From Thermoleptolyngbya sichuanensis A183 (GTDB taxonomy: Bacteria; Cyanobacteriota; Cyanobacteriia; Elainellales; Elainellaceae): a stretch of DNA of 64,000 nt. The notes below the pieces were generated by a model. The model had not been told where the DNA came from, made no database searches, and saw only the letters and a program-made list of their open reading frames with translations. This document shows, piece after piece, positions 45,272 through 52,819 of the stretch. The translations under genes were made by a program, and so were the position numbers. Each line of letters opens with the position of its first letter. Within the stretch, counting starts at the first letter, position 1. The stretch is taken from positions 4,588,001-4,652,000 of the forward strand of contig NZ_CP053661.1 in NCBI RefSeq assembly GCF_013177315.1, written 5' to 3'.

Positions 45272-46560
45272 CTGCTTGACTGACAAAACAGGTTAAAGCT
45301 GGAACGAAAGCCATGCGGGAAGCAGAGCATGATTTAGGCTGAGAAGTAACCACACAAACCAGTCAAATCAATGTCACCGACTTCCCGTCTTTATGATGCG
45401 TTGAATGATTTTCTGCGTCAATGCGACATTCAGTGGCAGGATGCTCGCCATCTGCAAACACTGTGCTGGATGATCATTGGCATGATTGGAAGCCAAAACG
45501 TTCATCTCAATGGATTTGGGGTGTATGTGAGGAGTCGCGCTCAAATGGCTCAATCCCACCAACGCCGGTTTCGCCGCTGGTTGTCGAATCGGCGGATCAA
45601 TGTCGCGTCCGCTCATCATGCGCTGATTGGGCAGGCTCTGTCCAACTGGCAGACCCAACGACTCTACTTAAGCCTCGATACAACGGTCGTATGGAATTGT
45701 TTCTGCATCGTCTGGGTCGCAGTGGTGTACCGAGGAAGAACGGTTCCGGTCGCTTGGAAAGTGGTGGCGCAATCAAGCAGCACCGTCAGGTTGTGGACGA
45801 TTCAACGGGTACTGCGGCAAGCGCAACGGCTGATGCCCGAGGGTGTCGCGATTGTCCTTTTGGCAGACCGAGGGTTTGCCGATGGCAAGTTGATGAAATA
45901 CCTCCGGGAGAATCTGGGTTGGCATTTCCGCATCCGCATCAAACGCTCCTTCCAATTTCAGCACCAAGGGCAGTGGCGCCAGGTATCGTCGGTTCAATTG
46001 CAACCAGGACAAGCTTACTTTACGCCTGCAGTGTCGGTGGGTAGAACAAAGCCCTACGACAATGTTTACCTTGCCTTTGCCCACGACAAACTCAGCAGCG
46101 AGAATTGGACAATTGTGAGTGATGAGCCGACGAACTTGCAGACGTTTGCCCAATATCGACTGAGATTTCAGGTGGAGGAGTCGTTTTTGGATTTGAAGTC
46201 CAACGGGTTTAATCTCGAAGCCTCCAGACTCAGAGACAAGGTTGCCCTTTCCCAGTTGTGTGGGGTAATCGCCTTGACGATGCTGTTCTTAGTTCTCCAA
46301 GGGGTGCAAGTGGTCGCATCCGGCAAGCGTCGCCAAGTCGATGCTCACTGGAAGCGCGGCATGAGTTATCTCAAGCTGGGCTGGAATTGGATTCGGCTGG
46401 CTATCACTCACCAGTGGAAGATTCACGTTTATCAGTTCCTCTCCTGTTCACCTGACCCTCAACCTGCCATCGCATCAAGGCGACAACACGATGACTCCCT
46501 AAAGCGTGAATTCACTGTCCTCAGCCGTATTCCAGCTTCTTAGTTTTGTCAGTCAAGCAG
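45272..46560 (+). mobile_element. IS4-family element inside IS110 copy 1 (1289 bp)
   Basis: Inverted ends CTGCTTGACTGACAAAAC (45272-45289) and its complement (46543-46560), with weaker pairing continuing to AAGCTGGAA. The 10-bp CTCCCACCAG is duplicated on each side (45262-45271, 46561-46570). Comparing with uninterrupted copy 2 at 51064-51073 confirms the single ancestral site. Confidence 0.95.
45371..46543 (+). CDS. IS4-family transposase (within IS110 copy 1)
   Basis: A complete 390-residue DDE transposase. First Asp in YLSLDTTVVWN, second in VLLADRGFADGKLM, and YRLRFQVEESFLDLK with the Y-2-R-3-E-6-K spacing. It is distinct from the 337-residue transposase at 21828. A truncated relative lies at 51829-52311. 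No frameshift is visible, so the element could be active. Confidence 0.95.
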   Translation: MSPTSRLYDALNDFLRQCDIQWQDARHLQTLCWMIIGMIGSQNVHLNGFGVYVRSRAQMAQSHQRRFRRWLSNRRINVASAHHALIGQALSNWQTQRLYLSLDTTVVWNCFCIVWVAVVYRGRTVPVAWKVVAQSSSTVRLWTIQRVLRQAQRLMPEGVAIVLLADRGFADGKLMKYLRENLGWHFRIRIKRSFQFQHQGQWRQVSSVQLQPGQAYFTPAVSVGRTKPYDNVYLAFAHDKLSSENWTIVSDEPTNLQTFAQYRLRFQVEESFLDLKSNGFNLEASRLRDKVALSQLCGVIALTMLFLVLQGVQVVASGKRRQVDAHWKRGMSYLKLGWNWIRLAITHQWKIHVYQFLSCSPDPQPAIASRRQHDDSLKREFTVLSRIPAS

Positions 46561-46570
46561 CTCCCACCAG

Positions 46571-47002
46571 CATGCGGCGGGATTCACTCCACTGCCGCAA
46601 CGCTCGCAGTTCACAAGATGCGGCTTGCCACGGGGGGATCTTGTCTGGGTGCTTGAGCAGCAGCTCAATCAAAATCTGGGCATCTACGGGGTCTGATTTT
46701 GCTCGTGAGGGCTGAAAGGCTCGTCGATAGTTAGAAACCGTGCGCGGATTGATGGGAAACAGCACTAGGTTGTCGTACTGGCACAGCGCGTAAATCAGGG
46801 GTCCTCGCTTTTGCTCCAGGCAGATGGCAATTGGGCTGTTGCCGTATCGCTGTTGCAAGGTCGCAACCCAGTTGGCAATCTCTTGCGGTTGAGCGCCAAT
46901 CACGCTGTATTCTCGCTGTGCGCTCTCGGGGTCGTACAGACAGATGTCGTGTTTGCGATCTGACCAGTCAATGCCGATGTAGGCGACAAAGGTTCTTTCC
47001 AT
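46571..47002 (-). pseudogene. IS110 transposase, N-terminal part (copy 1)
   Basis: Encodes the DEDD RuvC-like catalytic region: YIGIDWSDRKHDICLYD (first Asp), AICLEQKRGPLIYAL (Glu) and AKSDPVDAQILIELL (two Asp). It ends at the IS4 junction. The intact counterpart is 50911-51504. Confidence 0.9.
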
Positions 47003-47121
47003 CAGCTAAGTTGGGGATAGTTTGTTGTCTGGAACTGGGCTGCCTGCTTCTGAGCGAAGAGATTATGGAAGGTGTCTGTCACCACTCCCTGAGAATTCGT
47101 TGAAGGAAGCTGGTCAAGGTT

Positions 47122-47299
47122 GAGGCGATGCAATATGTTAGTAGACATCGAGATGTCTGACGTTGGATGGTCGTCCTCAATCCCTAGCCCAGTCCCTTTT
47201 CCTATTACCATTTCTCTGGCTCTTAGCGATCTCTATGAGAGGAGCGAAGCGATATGTTAGTAGACATCTGACTGTCGCTCAATGCATGGTCGTCTCCTC
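47122..47299 (-). ncRNA. Candidate bridge-RNA region of IS110 copy 1
   Basis: Upstream of the transposase, two related stem-loop units occur: 47239-47299 (61 nt) and 47122-47178 (57 nt). In the transcript sense both begin GAGG-A-CGACCAT and end with GATGTCTACTAACATAT then a closing CCTC-type arm, but their inner segments differ. Two similar loops with different inner guides is the layout of IS110 bridge RNAs. The promoter and ends are not determined. Confidence 0.42.
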
Positions 47300-47326
47300 T
47301 CTGTTGCGGTTCTGTCTCCCCATAAC

Positions 47327-47510
47327 TGCGCTGCAACGGACGGAGCAGAGATCTTGACTGGGACTCAAAGGTTGTCTGCCGCCGTTGAGCTTCACCGTTA
47401 GCCGTCTTAGGCTTCAGCCTCGCCCCCTCTGTCCCTCTTGAAAAAATGCTGGAGTTAAGCGACAAGCTCAGGCTATCGTGATAAACTGCTGCAAGATCAT
47501 TTGTTCTTGC
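47327..47510. other. Short spacer between IS110 copy 1 and the methylase gene
   Basis: No gene is seen. Composition changes here from IS-like to AT-rich, marking the start of the R-M segment. Confidence 0.4.
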
Positions 47511-48464
47511 ATGATGATGGCGAATCTACCCCACTTCATTCAATATCAAGGCAGCAAGAGGAATCTGGCAAAGCACATCCTCCAGTTTTTTCCAAAAAAT
47601 CTCAATAGGCTGGTAGAGCCTTTTGCTGGAACTGCTGCGATTAGTGTTGCTACGTCTGCAAGTCAGATTACCCACAGTTTTTGGTTGAATGATCTGAACA
47701 AGCCGCTAATCGAGCTACTAGAACTGTCTATAGAAAGACCAGACGAAATAGCAAATTTTTACTTGGAGCTATGGAATGAGCAACATACTAATTCTGTAGC
47801 CCATTATTTTGAAGTTAGGTCAAAATTTAATGAGACTAATGATCCAAAATTGTTCCTTTATCTACTAGCGAGATGCGTTAAAGGTTCGGTTCGCTACAAT
47901 TCTGAAGGATTGTTCAACCAAAGTCCGGACAAAAGACGCAAAGGAACACGACCTGAAACAATGAGAAAAAATATAGCAGGTGTATCTAGTTTGCTCAAAG
48001 GCAGATGCAAGTTTACGAGTTTGGATTATCGAGAAGTATTAGAGCAAGTCCAAGAAGATGATTTTATTTATATGGATCCTCCGTATCAAGGTGTATGCGG
48101 AAATAGAGATTCAAGATATCTGTCTGGGATAAATTTCGATGATTTTGTGTTAGCTCTTGAACAATTAAATCGAAAAGGAGCTACATTTGCTATCAGTTAC
48201 GACGGTAAATTGGGTGATAAGGCTTTTGGCAAGATTCTTCCTAAAAGCTTAAATCTTGAAAGAATCGAAATCGAAGTTGGCAGATCTTCACAGTCTACAT
48301 TATTGGGCAAGGAAGAAACTACAATTGAGTCGTTGTACTTATCGCCAAGTTTATCCAAAAGCTTAATGAATACTAAGATCATAGATTTTAGCTATGTTGG
48401 AAAGAAACCAAAGCAGCTAACCCTCTTGGAAAAGCATGGAGAATTCGCAGCAGCTACCCGATGA
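47511..48464 (+). CDS. D12-class adenine-N6 DNA methyltransferase (type II R-M)
   Basis: From ATG 47511 (ATGs at 47514 and 47517 also possible) the protein has 317 residues. It has the Dam/D12-class order: an SAM-binding FIQYQGSKRNLAKHILQFFP and LVEPFAGTAAISV at the N-terminus and the catalytic DPPY in DDFIYMDPPYQGVCG near residue 185. D12 enzymes methylate adenine at short palindromes, often within GATC-like sites; the recognition site cannot be read from sequence. It overlaps the endonuclease gene by 29 bp, a typical R-M operon. AT-rich codon use suggests transfer. Confidence 0.9.
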   Translation: MMMANLPHFIQYQGSKRNLAKHILQFFPKNLNRLVEPFAGTAAISVATSASQITHSFWLNDLNKPLIELLELSIERPDEIANFYLELWNEQHTNSVAHYFEVRSKFNETNDPKLFLYLLARCVKGSVRYNSEGLFNQSPDKRRKGTRPETMRKNIAGVSSLLKGRCKFTSLDYREVLEQVQEDDFIYMDPPYQGVCGNRDSRYLSGINFDDFVLALEQLNRKGATFAISYDGKLGDKAFGKILPKSLNLERIEIEVGRSSQSTLLGKEETTIESLYLSPSLSKSLMNTKIIDFSYVGKKPKQLTLLEKHGEFAAATR

Positions 48465-48691
48465 CTTCTTAGAACTTTGTCGCTCTGTAACAGCAAAGAG
48501 ACCGAAGGCAGTCATTGATCACATCTTGCAACACGGATTTATTACAACTGAGGAGTTGAAAGAAACCTACGGTTATAACCATCCTCCAAGAGCAGCTAGA
48601 GATGTCAGAGAGAATGGTATAGCAATTTCTAGCCTAGTGAGGCGTATTTTGATATAATCTATTCAGTGAATTTACTTTACCCTTAACTCAA

Positions 48692-49069
48692 ATGCGACCC
48701 TACTCACTAGATCTTAGACAAAAAATTATTGATGTCTACATTGAAGGGAATACGTCGCAACGTCAAATCGCTCAACAATTTCGAGTTGCTTACAGTTTCG
48801 TGCGAAAGCTGATCAAACAATATCGGGAAACAGGTGAGATTGCCCCCAAACGCCGCACTGAGCAAACGCCAACCAAATTAAGTAATGAGCAACTAGAGAT
48901 CCTAAAAACGATTGCTGAATCAAATCATGACGCGACATTGGCAGAGTTGTGTGACTTGCTGGAACAAAGGGTCGGTGTTCGGATTGGCGTTTCGACGATG
49001 TTTCGTATGTTAGAGAAACTGAACTTAACCCTTAAAAAAAACGCTGTATCCCGACAAAAAGGAAACTGA
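48692..49069 (+). CDS. IS630 transposase, helix-turn-helix part (copy B)
   Basis: 125 residues, same as copy A except for NHDATLAEL. It ends past a run of eight A (49034-49041). A +1 slip at this run would give a continuous product reading LKKTLYPDKKETERVQIERV into the DDE frame. Confidence 0.92.
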   Translation: MRPYSLDLRQKIIDVYIEGNTSQRQIAQQFRVAYSFVRKLIKQYRETGEIAPKRRTEQTPTKLSNEQLEILKTIAESNHDATLAELCDLLEQRVGVRIGVSTMFRMLEKLNLTLKKNAVSRQKGN

Positions 49070-49073
49070 ACGG

Positions 49074-49646
49074 GTGCAAATCGAACGAGTCAAATTTTGG
49101 CAACTGGTTCGAGGATTCCTGGCTCAAGACTTAATCTTTATTGACGAATCAGGAGTGAACCTGGCTTTGACTCGACTCCGGGCACGTGCCCCGAAAGGAA
49201 AACGAGCCCATGGCAAGCGTCCCAGCAAACGAGGGAAACGGGTCTCGATTCTTGGTGCAATTAGCCTTAAAAAGGTAATTACCTATTCCAATCTCATCGG
49301 TTCAGTCGATGGACTTACCTTTGAAGCCTTCATTTCCCAGAGACTCGTTCCTAAGTTGTGGAAAGGGGCATGTGTCATCATGGATAACTGCTCGATTCAT
49401 CTTGGTGAAGAAGTTAGGAGGTTGATTGAGGATGCAGGTGCTAAACTGATGTTTCTACCGCCGTACTCGCCGGACTTTTCACCCATCGAGAATTGCTTTT
49501 CAAAGATTAAGAGTATTCTGCGCTCCCTTGGGGCACGGAGCTATCTTGATCTAGACAAAGCCATTGAGGAGTCCTTCTCCCAAGTGTCATTGAATGACCT
49601 ACAGAATTGGTTCTCCCATTGCTGTTACTATGCCTCGCCAGAATGA
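49074..49646 (+). CDS. IS630 transposase, DDE part (copy B)
   Basis: 190 residues, identical in translation to copy A, with the IDESG, MDNCSIH and SPIEN catalytic motifs. It is likely expressed by frameshift from the preceding frame, since its first codons have no ribosome binding site of their own. Confidence 0.93.
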   Translation: MQIERVKFWQLVRGFLAQDLIFIDESGVNLALTRLRARAPKGKRAHGKRPSKRGKRVSILGAISLKKVITYSNLIGSVDGLTFEAFISQRLVPKLWKGACVIMDNCSIHLGEEVRRLIEDAGAKLMFLPPYSPDFSPIENCFSKIKSILRSLGARSYLDLDKAIEESFSQVSLNDLQNWFSHCCYYASPE

Positions 49647-50365
49647 AAAACGCTATATCCCGTTAGAGACTTTTCGTGTTACTGGAAGTGATGGCAGAAA
49701 AATAGCTGCATATCGGTTTGGAGATATTAGCAAGGCAAGATTCACTCGCCTTTCTGGAAGAACAGGTTTATCCAAGCAGATTAAAGAGGCACTGATTAGT
49801 AGATACGGATGTAAGTGTTTTATTTATCTTGAAGAGGTAGATGAACGCGAGTTGCAAATTGATCATCGTGTTCCTTTTGAAGTTGATGGTGAGCCGGATC
49901 TAGCCCCGGAAAACTTTATGTTACTTTGTGGCTCTGCCAACCGGGCTAAATCGTGGTCATGCGAACATTGCGAAAACTGGAACAACATTAAGGATAAGTC
50001 TATTTGTCTATCCTGCTACTGGGCGTATCCGGAAAGCTATGAGCATATTGCAATGCGGCAAATCAGAAGAATAGATCTGCTTTGGGAAGGAGATGACATT
50101 GAGATTTATGAAAGGCTCAAGCAAAGGGCTGTTAGCGTAGAAAAGGAACTGCCTGAGTTTGTCAAAGAGATTATTGAGCGTGAGATCGAACGTAATGGCG
50201 ACGGCTAACATAGGCCCTGAGGGAGACGGAGTCAATAGGTAGCCGTGAAGAAACATTGAGTCAATGGATACACAAAATCTAAACGCAGCAGATTATAAGT
50301 CAGCCTCATGCTGACTGCATCACATTCATCGCCACATTCCCAAAAGCGTTCCGTTCGTTGAACTG

Positions 50366-50932
50366 TCATGTGTCTTTTAGCGTAACTTGAACCCTAGAAT
50401 TACTGCACTCACCTCCTGCACTCGTCGTCACTTCAGCAGCGCTTTGAACTAGCATTACCGCCAGTGGTGACCTCTTCCGCTGGAGCGCCGCCAGATAGCG
50501 GTCTTCGTCATAGGGCACTCGGTCTTGCCAGCAGCGCCAGAGAATCCGTCCCCACTTATACGCCAGAGCGCGAATCGCTTTGGGATGACTTTTGCCCGAT
50601 CGCCGCTGCTGCTGATAGAACGCATTGGCCCACGATGAGTGCCGCCGCGACTGGTCAGCCCACTCTACAAAGGACTGCCGCAAGAACTTTGGACAACTCC
50701 AGCGCCAATGCGTCCAACGTTTCTTGCCACTCTCCTCTTTGACGGGTGCAATGCCGATATAGCTCATAAACGCCTGGGCGCTGCCGAAGCGACTGCGGTC
50801 ATCGCCAAACGCAATCAGTAGCCGGGGCGCAAGATGGGGTCCTGCTCCGGGTAAAGCATCGAAAAACGCCGCATCTGGCAAAGACTGAAACAATTGCTCA
50901 ATCGTTTGATTTAACTCATCGAGTCGATGCAA
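50366..50932 (-). CDS. IS110 transposase, C-terminal frame (copy 2)
   Basis: 188 residues of the Transposase_20-type domain (LPGAGPHLAPRLLIAFGDD; FMSYIGIAPVKEESGKK). It lies in the -1 frame relative to the N-terminal part; continuing the upstream sense with PFKALLHRLDE would join the two. Since copy 1 has the same frame change at the same ACCCTTC, the shift predates duplication. Confidence 0.85.
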   Translation of the reverse strand: MHRLDELNQTIEQLFQSLPDAAFFDALPGAGPHLAPRLLIAFGDDRSRFGSAQAFMSYIGIAPVKEESGKKRWTHWRWSCPKFLRQSFVEWADQSRRHSSWANAFYQQQRRSGKSHPKAIRALAYKWGRILWRCWQDRVPYDEDRYLAALQRKRSPLAVMLVQSAAEVTTSAGGECSNSRVQVTLKDT

Positions 50933-51504
50933 CAGCGCCTTGAAGGGTATTGAGTGATAAAGTCACAAAACACTTGGGTGTCTTTATCCTCAAACCACTC
51001 CAGCACTTGAGGATAAAAGTTTTTCAAAGCAGCGGTGATGCGATTGGTCAGTCGTACCTTCTCTCCCACCAGCATGCGGCGGGATTCACTCCACTGCCGC
51101 AACGCTCGCAGTTCACAAGATGCGGCTTGCCACGGGGGGATCTTGTCTGGGTGCTTGAGCAGCAGCTCAATCAAAATCTGGGCATCTACGGGGTCTGATT
51201 TTGCTCGTGAGGGCTGAAAGGCTCGTCGATAGTTAGAAACCGTGCGCGGATTGATGGGAAACAGCACTAGGTTGTCGTACTGGCACAGCGCGTAAATCAG
51301 GGGTCCTCGCTTTTGCTCCAGGCAGATGGCAATTGGGCTGTTGCCGTATCGCTGTTGCAAGGTCGCAACCCAGTTGGCAATCTCTTGCGGTTGAGCGCCA
51401 ATCACGCTGTATTCTCGCTGTGCGCTCTCGGGGTCGTACAGACAGATGTCGTGTTTGCGATCTGACCAGTCAATGCCGATGTAGGCGACAAAGGTTCTTT
51501 CCAT
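50911..51504 (-). CDS. IS110 transposase, DEDD catalytic frame (copy 2)
   Basis: 197 residues carrying the full RuvC-like DEDD set: IGIDWSDRKHD, CLEQKRG and KSDPVDAQILIEL, followed by the coiled coil (ALRQWSESRRMLVGEKVRLTN). The frame ends shortly after FITQYPSRRCC, where relatives would read on into the C-terminal domain. IS110 enzymes use a bridge RNA for target choice. Confidence 0.88.
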   Translation of the reverse strand: MERTFVAYIGIDWSDRKHDICLYDPESAQREYSVIGAQPQEIANWVATLQQRYGNSPIAICLEQKRGPLIYALCQYDNLVLFPINPRTVSNYRRAFQPSRAKSDPVDAQILIELLLKHPDKIPPWQAASCELRALRQWSESRRMLVGEKVRLTNRITAALKNFYPQVLEWFEDKDTQVFCDFITQYPSRRCCIDSMS

Positions 51505-51623
51505 CAGCTAAGTTGGGGATAGTTTGTTGTCTGGAACTGGGCTGCCTGCTTCTGAGCGAAGAGATTATGGAAGGTGTCTGTCACCACTCCCTGAGAATTC
51601 GTTGAAGGAAGCTGGTCAAGGTT

Positions 51624-51801
51624 GAGGCGATGCAATATGTTAGTAGACATCGAGATGTCTGACGTTGGATGGTCGTCCTCAATCCCTAGCCCAGTCCCTT
51701 TTCCTATTACCATTTCTCTGGCTCTTAGTGAGCTGTATGAGAGGAGCGAAGCGATATGTTAGTAGACATCTGACTGTCGCTCAATGCATGGTCGTCTCCT
51801 C
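51624..51801 (-). ncRNA. Candidate bridge RNA of IS110 copy 2 (two paired loops)
   Basis: Read on the minus strand, unit 1 (51801-51741) and unit 2 (51680-51624) share CGACCAT near the 5' side, GATGTCTACTAACATAT near the 3' side and closing GAGG...CCTC arms. The inner segments (GCATTGAGCGACAGTC in unit 1; CCAACGTCAGACATCTC in unit 2) differ, as expected for target- and donor-binding loops. The region is upstream of the transposase, where IS110-group bridge RNAs are encoded. Confidence 0.45.
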
Positions 51802-51828
51802 TCTGTTGCGGTTCTGTCTCCCCATAAC

Positions 51829-52311
51829 CATCACATCGGGGTACGACTGCAACAGCCGATGGGCTAACCGCAGCATGGGGAGGTATCGCTTTGTGCTGAC
51901 GGTGGCACTGGGATGCTCCAAAACCCGCCACAGCAGCGGCACCGCTCGTCCGCAACAGGTAACCGTCAGGTGAATCCTGCAGTAGCGATTCCACAACACC
52001 GTCGTATCGAGCGCCAGGTAAAGCCGCCGACCTTGCCAGCGATGGATGGCGGCTAGCACCAGCGGCACGTACAGACTTTTGACCCGCACCCGGCGATTGC
52101 CTAGGAAGCGCTGCCACCGGCGTTCGGTGCTTTGCGCCTGACGGGCCCGACTGGGCACATAGGCTTCCCACTGCGGCAGGCTCAACCGACCGCTGCACAC
52201 CAGGGCCGTCACCATCCACGCCAGCGCTTTGAGGTGGCGCAGGTCGCGGGCATTACTGGATTGACGCAATAACGACAGCACTTGATCATAGAGGCAGGTG
52301 GTGGCTGGCAT
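51829..52311 (-). pseudogene. Truncated IS4-family transposase (N-terminal part)
   Basis: From ATG 52311 the frame encodes a relative of the 390-residue transposase at 45371, with the first catalytic Asp in YLALDTTVLWN. It is cut by the end of IS110 copy 2 after SYPDVMV, just before the expected second Asp motif (ADRGF). The C-terminal half is not found next to the left end of the IS110 copy, so a rearrangement followed. Confidence 0.85.
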
Positions 52312-52819
52312 GATACAGACCCTGAGATGACGCAAATTTCAGCATCTCATGTCAGCTCACCTTTTCCCTCTGTTGACGAGGTCTCAACTCTTTCAACCAC
52401 TTGTGTCAGGCAGTCAGGCCCATAGCTCCTGAGTTGGAGCCGGAGGGCTTGGTCAGAGGAGCTTTTGGGCCAGCGTCCCCTACGAGAAATCAGGGGTTTC
52501 CAGAGATGTGTCAGGCAGTCAGCGCTGTACCTTATGTATCCTGCCGCTCACTAATCCAAGTAGTAAAACAAATACACTACAGTTGCCCAATTGTCAGACA
52601 GCATTGTTAAAGATTTGTCTATCGATAGAGTGACCTCTCTTGTCTAAGGGGTGGTTAATATACTGTTGGTGGTGTGGTGTTTCTAGATAAGTCTTGTTCT
52701 AGCTGATGTTGGTCAGGGCTGCTGAGATTTTGCATCATACGCCTCCATTACCTTAAAGGTTCGGTCGATCCTTGGGGAACTTCTTCATCAGTTCTCAGGA
52801 TGCCGTCTGAACAGTTGGG
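52312..52819. other. Non-coding region, about 500 bp, with IS remnants
   Basis: No gene. TGTGTCAGGCAGTCAG occurs twice (52402-52417 and 52507-52522), and this may mark the end of the truncated IS4-type element. The last part is the promoter region of the channel-like gene. Confidence 0.45.

Larger units (their letters stand above)
44416..47326 (-). mobile_element. IS110-family element, copy 1, split by an IS4-family element
   Basis: Homology to copy 2 (50205-51828) begins at CTAACATAGGCCCTGAGG (44416) and ends at CTCCCCATAAC (47326). The transposase is interrupted at 45272-46560 by a complete IS4-family element with a 10-bp duplication of CTCCCACCAG. The transposase parts are almost identical to copy 2, while the 170 bp past its stop are clearly diverged. 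Confidence 0.88.
48620..49655 (+). mobile_element. IS630-family element, copy B, inside the endonuclease gene
   Basis: TAGC...GCTA ends with TA on each side (48618-48619, 49656-49657). Length 1036 bp, equal to copy A; only one amino-acid difference is visible in the coding parts. Inserted in the same direction as the host gene. Confidence 0.95.
48436..50208 (+). pseudogene. HNH restriction endonuclease gene split by IS630
   Basis: The frame begins at ATG 48436 (ENSQQLPDDFLELCRSVTAK) and is interrupted after 48619 by IS630 copy B. Removing the element and one TA copy (1038 bp, a multiple of three) restores one frame of 244 codons: RENGIPLETFRVTG across the junction. The C-part has an HNH nuclease: LQIDHRVPFEVDG, then ENFMLLCGSANRAKS, with paired Cys in CEHC and CLSC. 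The stop codon (50206-50208) falls within the start of IS110 copy 2, so the natural C-terminus may also have been lost. Confidence 0.88.
50205..51828 (-). mobile_element. IS110-family element, copy 2 (uninterrupted)
   Basis: Runs from CTAACATAGGCCCTGAGG (50205) to CTCCCCATAAC (51828), the limits of similarity with copy 1. Near its ends are inverted GGGAGACRGA words (about 50219-50228 and 51813-51822), like the subterminal repeats of the IS1111 subgroup. Insertion at the right cut into another transposase gene; at the left it supplies the stop codon of the endonuclease gene. Confidence 0.85.

Noticed and set aside
47122-47299. Two-unit repeat as a minimal CRISPR array
   Set aside because: Only two diverged units with differing inner parts at an IS end; no further repeats and no cas genes.
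44416-51828. Composite transposon flanked by two IS110 copies
   Set aside because: IS110 elements do not usually move DNA as composite transposons, and the outer flanks do not match as an insertion site; recombination is a simpler view.
51665-51973. Open frames over the IS110 leader
   Set aside because: They cross the candidate bridge-RNA units and the IS junction; duplicated frames in both copies reflect element identity, not coding.
52401-52610. 69-codon frame with repeated MCQAV start
   Set aside because: The repeated start is the 16-bp TGTGTCAGGCAGTCAG direct repeat; the rest is not protein-like.
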